Virus record (IMG/VR): IMGVR_UViG_3300037504_000746
Location: 1-34,673 of that record
Source of the DNA: a virus
DNA: 34,673 nt
Direction: 5' to 3' (one strand)
Below, one piece after another: positions 14,793 through 20,809 of this stretch. The notes beneath the pieces were generated by a model that saw only the letters and a list, made by a program, of their open reading frames with translations, did not search any database and was not told where the DNA came from. A program made the translations under genes and the position numbers. The stretch's first letter is position 1, and each line of letters starts with the position of its first letter.

Positions 14793-15524
14793 CTAAAGGG
14801 CTTCAGATTCGATAAATGCATCCTGAGGGTCTTCATCCAAGTGCGAAAGCTTATCCGTCCAAGCGGTTACGCCTGCAAGGAAGAACTGCCAGAACATATC
14901 GAACCCTTTTTTTGTAGGCAGCGCTGTTGACTGGTAGCCAAACCCACGCAAGAATGATTTGCTTCGTATCAGGTTCGTTTCCACCATCCAGCGGTTGCCC
15001 AGGTGCAGCGTGTTGGTGGTTTGTTCAAAATCCTTCAGTTGGATTTTGAAAAGCTTTGCATCACCGTAGTAGTAGTTATATAGTTGTTCTGCATTAAACT
15101 GGTTGTAGATATGCATAAACATTTTCAAAGCTTCCGGGTGTTTACGCCCTTGCGCCCCGCTGTACGGCGCCGAATCCAAGTACGATTTTTGGAAGTTGCC
15201 TAGGGCACTTCCTAGTGCTGTTGCTGCATAGCAGTATTCAGGTTCTACGCTGAATTGCTGTTCACCCGTATTAACAGGGATTAGCAAGCGTTTAAACACT
15301 AGGTTTTGAAACGTTTGTTCACTTGCTTTTTGTGGGCGATTGTCCCGCGTTATCAGTTGGTATTCGTAGCCTGAATGCTGTTCGTTGTATTTCGCGCGCG
15401 CGAAACATAGGGCTTTGAGTTCGGTAGGGGTGAGGGAGCTGTAAAGCTTAACCGTGTAGCTGATTTTTTCGTTGTTTTTGAGCGGCCGTGCGGTGGCTAT
15501 CTGCCAGTTCTTTTTGTTTTTCAT
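14793..15524 (-). CDS. Hypothetical protein, paralogue-like partner of the DUF5131 gene
   Basis: A 243-aa protein not recognised by family. Its last 60 residues contain LPTKKGFDMFWQFFLAGVTA, sharing the PTKxG...F..AG...W pattern with the protein encoded at 13175-13984. The rest is mixed alpha/beta with many aromatic residues (including QLYNYYYGDAKLF). It lies 5 nt upstream of the DUF5131 start, so the three form one tight unit. A nucleic-acid-binding or substrate-recognition role for the DUF5131 enzyme is a guess. Confidence 0.7.
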   Translation of the reverse strand: MKNKKNWQIATARPLKNNEKISYTVKLYSSLTPTELKALCFARAKYNEQHSGYEYQLITRDNRPQKASEQTFQNLVFKRLLIPVNTGEQQFSVEPEYCYAATALGSALGNFQKSYLDSAPYSGAQGRKHPEALKMFMHIYNQFNAEQLYNYYYGDAKLFKIQLKDFEQTTNTLHLGNRWMVETNLIRSKSFLRGFGYQSTALPTKKGFDMFWQFFLAGVTAWTDKLSHLDEDPQDAFIESEAL

Positions 15525-15576
15525 TTTCGTGTTGGTTAGCGGTCTCTGTTTTCAGGGCGGATTGGCATAGCTGATA

Positions 15577-15858
15577 CTATTCAGAAGCCACCTTCACATA
15601 CTGCAATTCTTCGCCGGGGCGCTCAATTTGCTTTAGCCGCCCCTCAATGCACAGCCCTAATAGCTCTTCGACTAGCGCCCTAGCCGAAACCATCTCCCCG
15701 GTTTTCTGGTGGGCGATAACGGCATCGGATAACGTGAACTGGCTAGGTAACTTCTCCAGCCAGATGGGGTTGAATTGGACCTGTTCTTCGCACTCCATCA
15801 GTTTGGAAAGAATGCGCCCGTCCGGCTGGCCTTTCGTGAATTTGAATGGGTCGTTCAT
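15577..15858 (-). CDS. Small hypothetical protein, winged-helix-like
   Basis: A 93-aa protein not recognised by family. The part from about 28 to 93 (QFNPIWLEKLPSQFTLSDAV, then ARALVEELLGLCIEGRLKQI, ending in short strands) has the helix-helix-wing pattern of a small DNA-binding domain. A 20-codon stretch of this domain is duplicated just upstream in another frame (15855-15938). Its ATG overlaps the stop of that fragment as ATGA. Confidence 0.68.
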   Translation of the reverse strand: MNDPFKFTKGQPDGRILSKLMECEEQVQFNPIWLEKLPSQFTLSDAVIAHQKTGEMVSARALVEELLGLCIEGRLKQIERPGEELQYVKVASE

Positions 15859-15938
15859 AGTAATCTAGCTATCACCGCGTTGGAAATTGTGAAGGTTGCA
15901 GGCAGTTTCTCCAGCCAAATCGGATTGAATTGGGTCAT
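15855..15938 (-). pseudogene. Duplicated gene fragment or micro-ORF (27 codons)
   Basis: An ATG-started frame of 27 codons encoding QFNPIWLEKLP...FT.S.AVIA, nearly the same peptide as residues about 28-48 of the next gene (15577-15858). Most nucleotide differences between the copies are at third codon positions of this frame, so it was once, or still is, under protein-level selection. It lies out of frame inside the 3' end of the membrane-protein gene (15865-16323), and its TGA overlaps the next ATG. It is either a relic of a tandem duplication or a real micro-protein. Confidence 0.5.
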
Positions 15939-16323
15939 CAGAGTCATCAGGGTTATCTTTACTGATTAGCATAGCTGCCTTTGCTATTTCTAGTTGCATT
16001 TTGCGCTCCTTCATAGCCAGTAGGCTTTCCAATAGTGCAAATCCACCTAAAAAGGCTTCAATTCCGGCCGTTACAAGCATAGCAGCGGGCAGATAGTACC
16101 AAGCAAACGGCTGGAATACAGCCCAAGCAGCGGCCGGCCAGCTAAACGACATAAAAACCGGGCAAAGGAGTGCCAGTCTTAATACCGGCTCCCAAGAATC
16201 GGGCGTGTGGTCGCGCAACCAGTAGCGATATTTCAGGTAGCCTTTTCCACCTAGCTTCCAAGCGGCTTGGATTATCAACCAAGTGAAAAACGAAAATTGC
16301 AGGATGTTCAAAAGTGTTTGCAT
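15865..16323 (-). CDS. Small integral membrane protein
   Basis: A 152-aa protein with an N-terminal hydrophobic segment (about 3-22), a basic loop, then further hydrophobic stretches (about 45-70 and 76-100), and a polar acidic tail. Family not recognised. It is the first gene of the leftward arm beside the putative origin region. No consensus promoter is visible immediately upstream. Its last ~24 codons are read from DNA that in another frame is a copy of part of the next gene, so the tail may have been acquired by recombination. Confidence 0.68.
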   Translation of the reverse strand: MQTLLNILQFSFFTWLIIQAAWKLGGKGYLKYRYWLRDHTPDSWEPVLRLALLCPVFMSFSWPAAAWAVFQPFAWYYLPAAMLVTAGIEAFLGGFALLESLLAMKERKMQLEIAKAAMLISKDNPDDSDDPIQSDLAGETACNLHNFQRGDS

Positions 16324-16469
16324 AGGGGTTAAGTGTTAATGTGTCTGTAAAGATGCACAACTCCGAGACCAAATCCAAGCCCCTGAAAAAGTTGAGTAGA
16401 AATACCTAAAAGTGAAAGAAGTGAAAGCCGGTTTTCACTTTCCTTTCCACGCAAATCTGCCCTAGCAGT

Positions 16470-16486
16470 ACCGTAGAGCCCGATTT
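16470..16486 (+). repeat. 17-bp direct repeat, copy 1
   Basis: ACCGTAGAGCCCGATTT, repeated exactly at 16717-16733. Each copy lies between a pair and a triplet of GTGAAA-type boxes. Confidence 0.85.
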
Positions 16487-16494
16487 TGGGGGTC

Positions 16495-16512
16495 AAAGTG
16501 AAAAAGTGAAAG
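16495..16512 (+). repeat. 18-bp inverted repeat, left arm
   Basis: AAAGTGAAAAAGTGAAAG here is exactly the reverse complement of 16686-16703. Each arm contains two GTGAAA boxes 8 bp apart. The arms face each other across the A/T-rich tract. Confidence 0.85.
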
Positions 16513-16595
16513 CTTTTCGGAATCTTTCCATCCCTATGCATCTCTATACACCTGTATGCACCAGTAGTACTACTACTATATATCTATATATATAC

Positions 16596-16627
16596 TATAT
16601 TATATATATATTATTATTTAATATATA
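16596..16627. other. Uninterrupted A/T tract (DNA-unwinding-element candidate)
   Basis: Thirty-two consecutive A/T base pairs, extending leftward as a nearly pure A/T run from about 16575. Flanked by the two inverted 18-bp arms, so a good candidate for local melting. Confidence 0.6.
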
Positions 16628-16685
16628 GGTACCATATTACCTATAGGGGTGTAAGGGGAGAGATAGGGAGAGAGAGAGGGGTTCC

Positions 16686-16703
16686 CTTTCACTTTTTCAC
16701 TTT
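16686..16703 (-). repeat. 18-bp inverted repeat, right arm
   Basis: Exact inverse of 16495-16512, 173 bp away on the other side of the A/T tract. Confidence 0.85.
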
Positions 16704-16716
16704 CGGGGCGTACGAC

Positions 16717-16733
16717 ACCGTAGAGCCCGATTT
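16717..16733 (+). repeat. 17-bp direct repeat, copy 2
   Basis: Identical to 16470-16486, offset by 247 bp. Confidence 0.85.
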
Positions 16734-16806
16734 GCTGGAAAATAAAGTGAAACAAAGTGAAAATCGCTTTCACTTTTGAGTACAACTACTTAGCCGACAT
16801 CTTCGC

Positions 16807-16838
16807 TTTGTGATTCTGGTGCAAGTGTCGTAAGTTTG
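16807..16838 (+). promoter_or_regulatory. Bacteroidota-type promoter of the structural arm
   Basis: TTTG (16807-16810), exactly 20 nt, then TAAGTTTG (16831-16838): a full match to the Bacteroidota consensus. It lies 67 bp before the first rightward gene (ATG 16906). A second -7-like box, TAGATTTG (16864-16871), lacks a -33 partner at the usual distance. Expected to drive the packaging, tail and head genes. Confidence 0.78.
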
Positions 16839-16905
16839 ATGCAATCGCCGCTTCGTATCTTGCTAGATTTGCTTATCTTCCAGCAGTTTTAACAAAAATT
16901 TGCTT

Positions 16906-17145
16906 ATGAAAGACGCGACACAACAGTTCCGAAAGTCGTTTTCCCACCTGCTAAAACGTCGGCTGCAGCCTGACCAGATGGTGCGGCTCTACGATGAGTG
17001 CAACACCAACCAGAAGATAACGCTGATTACTAAAGCCCTCCCATACTTTATGCCCAGACTGCAAACGCAGACAATACAGATTCAGGACGAAGGGGGAGAA
17101 GTGCTCCCGCTGCAAGTGGTCATTCGAGACAATAAGCAAGATTAG
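16906..17145 (+). CDS. Small terminase subunit candidate
   Basis: A 79-aa protein immediately before the large terminase, with which it overlaps by 1 nt. It is mostly helical with a basic first half (KSFSHLLKRRLQPDQMV) and KITLITKALPYFMPRL in the middle, a pattern seen in short proteins ahead of terminase genes in Bacteroidota phages. It would recognise phage DNA and recruit the large subunit. The ATG at 16906 follows an A-rich leader; an upstream TTG at 16900 is less likely. Role inferred from position. Confidence 0.65.
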   Translation: MKDATQQFRKSFSHLLKRRLQPDQMVRLYDECNTNQKITLITKALPYFMPRLQTQTIQIQDEGGEVLPLQVVIRDNKQD

Positions 17146-18374
17146 TGTTTGACATCCTCGGCGCATACCGCCACGCATTTGCCGACACCTGTAGGTACCT
17201 TGTGCTTGGGGGCGGCGCCGGCTCAGGCAAGAGCTACTTTGCCGCCCAGAAGATTATCTATCGATGCTTGACCCAACCACATCACCGTATCTTATGCGTC
17301 CGCCAAACGTATCAGTCCATCAAAGAATCGGTATACCGGCAGATACTAAGCACCGCAAGGGACTGCCTGCCGGGGGGCGTGGTGGTCGACAAGCGCGTAT
17401 CGCCGCTGCGAATAATATTCCCTCAAACAAAAAGCGAAATTATATTCAGGGGTATGGACGACCCCGAAAAGCTGAAGTCGATTACGGGCGTAACTAGCGT
17501 GTGGGTAGAGGAGGCGAACCAGATACAGGCGGAGGGGTTCGACGAGATAGACCGGCGCCTGCGCTCACCCGACGCCGACTACACGCAAATCGTGCTTACA
17601 TTCAACCCGGTTACAAAACGACACTGGATTTATGAGCGCTTCTTCGCTCAGGAGCACGAAGCCGCCAAGACATACAGGAGCACCTACCTCGACAACCCGC
17701 ACCTGCCCGACGACTATTACGAACGCGCCCTAGCCCCGCTGGAGCGAACTAATAAGCAGGCTTACAATGTGTATGCGCTTGGGGAATGGGGGGTCTTCGA
17801 GGGCGCTATTTACAACACCTTTCAGACAACTGACGAATATCCAGATGAATACGAAGAAAGGTACTTTGGCATCGACTTCGGGTATAGTGATAGCTCGACT
17901 GCCGTGGTGGAAGTGCGAAAGCACCGCGACGAATACTACTGTAGAGAGCTGGTATATGACACTGGCCTCACCAATTCCGACCTCATCGATAAGTTACGAG
18001 GGTACGAAATAGAGCCGAATCATATACTGTACTGCGACGCAGCAGAACCTCAGCGAATCGAGGAGCTGCGCCGGCACCGGTTCTCCGCGCGCCCGGCCGA
18101 GAAGGCCGTACTGGCCGGCATCGGGCTAGTGCAAAGTCTACACCCGCATATAAGGGTGCATCAGGATAGCGACAACCTACTATCGGAAGCAGATATGTAC
18201 ACTTGGAAAAGAGACAAGCACGGCAATGCAATGGATGCGCCTGTGAAGGCTAACGACCACGCGCTCGATGCGTTGCGCTATGCGCTGTTCACGCACAACT
18301 ACCGCCGCGTCGATAGCCGCCCCACTACGACCTACAAAAATGTTACTGCATTCTTCAAGCCCACCCCCCGATGA
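17145..18374 (+). CDS. terL: Terminase large subunit (PBSX XtmB-like)
   Basis: A 409-aa packaging motor. The ATPase domain has Walker A GGGAGSGKS (22-30) and Walker B VWVEEAN (119-125); TFNP is the coupling motif. The C-terminal nuclease domain carries DFGYSD (near 245), YCDAAEP (near 300) and HALDALRYA (near 380), giving the RNase H-like acidic triad. It cuts concatemers and pumps DNA into proheads through the portal. It starts with GTG at 17145, sharing the last base of the preceding TAG stop. The end overlaps the next ATG (ATGA). Confidence 0.95.
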   Translation: MFDILGAYRHAFADTCRYLVLGGGAGSGKSYFAAQKIIYRCLTQPHHRILCVRQTYQSIKESVYRQILSTARDCLPGGVVVDKRVSPLRIIFPQTKSEIIFRGMDDPEKLKSITGVTSVWVEEANQIQAEGFDEIDRRLRSPDADYTQIVLTFNPVTKRHWIYERFFAQEHEAAKTYRSTYLDNPHLPDDYYERALAPLERTNKQAYNVYALGEWGVFEGAIYNTFQTTDEYPDEYEERYFGIDFGYSDSSTAVVEVRKHRDEYYCRELVYDTGLTNSDLIDKLRGYEIEPNHILYCDAAEPQRIEELRRHRFSARPAEKAVLAGIGLVQSLHPHIRVHQDSDNLLSEADMYTWKRDKHGNAMDAPVKANDHALDALRYALFTHNYRRVDSRPTTTYKNVTAFFKPTPR

Positions 18375-19111
18375 ACGATACACTTAAAAAATACACAGAT
18401 GGATGGAGCGAGGTTCCGTTTCGGGTCTGGCTGGAATATCAGGCGTGGTTGCAACAGGAGGAGGCGGCAACGCCCCTGCGGGCCCGCATTCAGATATTCA
18501 AGATCCTTCACGGTTTAAGTGATAATGAATTGGAGACTATAACCCCAACTAACTTCCAATCGCACAAGATGGAACAGTTCGACGGCCCGCCGGCAAAGGT
18601 TGAGCCGATGCAAGAATTCGCATACAACGGCACCGTCTACAAGGTCGATACGCCTACACAGTTTTCGGTAATGCAGTGGGATGCAGCTGAGCGGTTGGCG
18701 CGGCAGATAGGAGACGACATTACCAAGCTATTGCCCGCCCAGTTAGCTACGATGGTATATGTAGAAGGAGAGGAGGAGTACACGCACGAACGCCGACAAA
18801 AGTATGAATCGCTCATCCCGGAGTTGCCGGCAACTGTAGGATATACGCTTTACAGTTTTTTTTTGGACGCCGTGGGGATATCCAAAGCCTATACAGCGGC
18901 ATATTTAGAGTATCTGAATCGACTGGAGACGCTGGCAACTACGATAGCAGAACTGAACGAATCGAGCAACTCACAACCGGGACCGAGCGGCTCGTCTACT
19001 ACGTCGCAAAAAACTTTGGCGAATCGCGTACGTCAGTATGGAAAGAAAACGTTATGGACTTTTTTCAAACGGCTGAATGGCTTCTTAACTACATGCGCTA
19101 ATGCTAACTGA
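18371..19111 (+). CDS. Hypothetical phage protein after terminase
   Basis: A 246-aa protein not firmly recognised. Middle segments (FAYNGTVYKVDTPTQFSVMQ, then YVEGEEEYTHERRQKYE) and a helical end resemble proteins found in the tail gene block of Bacteroidota siphophages. A Ser/Gln/Pro-rich linker (about 197-215) precedes a basic C-terminus. It starts with an ATGA overlap with the terminase gene and overlaps the next gene by 11 nt. A tail-assembly or head-completion role is possible. Confidence 0.75.
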   Translation: MNDTLKKYTDGWSEVPFRVWLEYQAWLQQEEAATPLRARIQIFKILHGLSDNELETITPTNFQSHKMEQFDGPPAKVEPMQEFAYNGTVYKVDTPTQFSVMQWDAAERLARQIGDDITKLLPAQLATMVYVEGEEEYTHERRQKYESLIPELPATVGYTLYSFFLDAVGISKAYTAAYLEYLNRLETLATTIAELNESSNSQPGPSGSSTTSQKTLANRVRQYGKKTLWTFFKRLNGFLTTCANAN

Positions 19112-20351
19112 CAAGTACTACACATTCAAAGACATTGTAGCAATCTTCCGGCAGCTGGCGCAGGAGCATGAAGCGGTCGCCGATTTCGGTGTAGGTGTAG
19201 AGGAAAACGCAGCCCTTGACCAGTCGCGCAATTACCCTGCTGTATTTCTCGAATACCCTACACTTGTAGAGACGCTGGAAGGTATCGACATATACAATAT
19301 AGGGTTGCGGGTATATGTGCAGCAAAACCTGCCGCCCGACGTCGTGCAGGATGCTAGCCCGTCCGAACCCGCCGAGGCCGCTATCGCACAAGCCCAGATG
19401 ATAGGTGCGGAAATTATAAAGAAGCTTGAAGCAGAGCATTCCGACGACATATCCATCAGCAGGAGCGGCACGCGTAGACAATACAGCGCGATACTAGTAC
19501 AGGCGGAGGGAACAGCGCAGGACGCAGTAGGTATGCGCTTCGAGTTCCGCGTACAGGCTGTAAATTATTACAATGTATGCGCGCTTCCTTTCGCTGACTT
19601 TGAACCGTACCAGCCGACCGGCGGAGACCAGCCCGCCCCGGCGCCGACCGGGTGCGGGTGCGAAGCTGAGATAGCCGCCCTGCAAGAGCAGATAGATGAG
19701 GTTGTAACAGATACGCAAAACAACGAACTGTCGATAGCTGCGAATGAGCAGGAAATCGACAACCTGCAAGCGGACGTAGCAAATACGCAAGCGTCTATCG
19801 TTACTTTGCAATCGGATGTTGATACAGTCGAGCAGGACGTTAGCGACCTGCAGTCCGACGTACAAACGATACAGAATACCTACTTGTGCGAAGGCTTTGC
19901 GCAGATAGGGTTTGCAGCTGGACAGGAGCTAAATCTGCCCGGGGCAGGAAACTATCTGGAGTTAGAAAAAGACCCGGCCGTTACGGAGGTCTGGCAGCGC
20001 CTCGACGATTTAGGCATAACTGTACAAAACACAGATGAGTTTGTTTTGGAGGCAAACGCAACGTATAGGATTGACATTGCTATAGCTGGCAATAATAGCA
20101 ACGAAAATGCTATACAAATAATTGCTATACTAGAAAGAACAGATGGTGTTCAATTTTTAAACCAGCTTATTATAACCTCGGCATTGGACGCGGGGCCTTC
20201 CGCTGACGCATACGGATATGCAGGAGCGATATTGCGTACAGGTGTAAGCGACGAAACTTTCCGGGTTCGGCATCAGCAGGGGGGCAACTCAGGGAGTCTA
20301 ACGCTCGACAACGCGCGCTCCTTCATCTCAATACAGAAGTATACGAACTGA
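19101..20351 (+). CDS. Tail-completion-like domain + coiled coil + C1q/TNF-like domain
   Basis: A 416-aa protein with three parts. Residues about 1-160 resemble a tail-terminator or neck protein (ALDQSRNYPAVFLEYPT, then the conserved-looking RFEFRVQAVNYY). A Pro-rich linker (about 170-185) with GCGC follows. Residues about 188-260 form a regular coiled coil with heptad-like repeats (DNLQADVANTQASIVTLQSD). Residues about 265-416 are beta-rich and end in SFISIQKY, as in C1q/TNF/BclA-like trimeric jelly rolls. A virion neck protein carrying a trimeric decoration or adhesion head is the simplest reading. Fold assignments are by pattern. Confidence 0.75.
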   Translation: MLTDKYYTFKDIVAIFRQLAQEHEAVADFGVGVEENAALDQSRNYPAVFLEYPTLVETLEGIDIYNIGLRVYVQQNLPPDVVQDASPSEPAEAAIAQAQMIGAEIIKKLEAEHSDDISISRSGTRRQYSAILVQAEGTAQDAVGMRFEFRVQAVNYYNVCALPFADFEPYQPTGGDQPAPAPTGCGCEAEIAALQEQIDEVVTDTQNNELSIAANEQEIDNLQADVANTQASIVTLQSDVDTVEQDVSDLQSDVQTIQNTYLCEGFAQIGFAAGQELNLPGAGNYLELEKDPAVTEVWQRLDDLGITVQNTDEFVLEANATYRIDIAIAGNNSNENAIQIIAILERTDGVQFLNQLIITSALDAGPSADAYGYAGAILRTGVSDETFRVRHQQGGNSGSLTLDNARSFISIQKYTN

Positions 20352-20806
20352 TGGGCAAGGCGTTTCAGGTACTGCGCGGCTACGACAAGGAAGTGCTGGA
20401 AAAGCTGGCAGAGCTATTCCTAGTTAATGTAACTGCGCGTATGACCGACGTAGGGCTGGCCGATAGCGCCATCATTCAAAACCTTCGTACGGAGGTAGAT
20501 GTTGAGCGTCAAACTGTTACACTATTTATACCGGCGTATTTTCAGTACATTGAGAGCGGGCGCAGGCCGGGCGCGAAACCGCCGCCGATTCGCCCGATTT
20601 TGGATTGGATGAAACGCTACCGGGTTGCGCCCGGGAATGAGAACAGGGTAGTATATGCGATTGTAAAAAGTATCGCAAAGCGGGGAATCAAGCCCAGAAA
20701 ATTTATGCAGGCGGCGCTGGACGAAACAGAGCGCGACGGTGCCGAGCTGCTGGAACTAACGTTCGATATAGAGATGGATGATTACATTGCAGAGCTTATA
20801 AAATAA
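20351..20806 (+). CDS. HK97 gp10-like tail-completion/head-tail joining protein
   Basis: A 151-aa protein. The core (VERQTVTLFIPAYFQYIESG, then RRPGAKPPPIRPILDWMKR) and the basic region RGIKPRKFMQAALDET fit the HK97 gp10-like/minor tail protein pattern in which a strand plus YxxxxExGR-like segment is followed by a Pro-rich loop. It would seal the connector to the tail tube. Start and preceding stop overlap as TGATG. Confidence 0.75.
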   Translation: MGKAFQVLRGYDKEVLEKLAELFLVNVTARMTDVGLADSAIIQNLRTEVDVERQTVTLFIPAYFQYIESGRRPGAKPPPIRPILDWMKRYRVAPGNENRVVYAIVKSIAKRGIKPRKFMQAALDETERDGAELLELTFDIEMDDYIAELIK

Positions 20807-20809
20807 CCG

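Larger units (their letters stand above)
16324..16905. other. Putative replication origin and divergent control region
   Basis: The longest stretch without a credible gene, between the two arms. GTGAAA boxes lie at 16412, 16421, 16498, 16506, 16747 and 16757; the inverse TTTCAC lies at 16433, 16687, 16695 and 16768. They form two clusters of five, several spaced 8-10 bp apart. Between them lie A/T-rich DNA (16571-16627), an 8-bp hairpin (16624-16631 with 16638-16645) and a purine-rich strand (16651-16682). Iteron-like boxes around a meltable tract are typical of origins. A control region for both arms is the alternative, and both may be true. Confidence 0.55.

Noticed and set aside
16329-16541. 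Open frame of 70 codons on the minus strand inside the non-coding region
   Set aside because: It runs through the GTGAAA boxes and one copy of the 17-bp direct repeat, has no leader of the type used elsewhere, and shows no protein features.
16412-16773. Repeated GTGAAA boxes considered as a CRISPR array
   Set aside because: Units are 6 bp in both orientations with variable spacing and no spacer-sized intervals; no cas genes.
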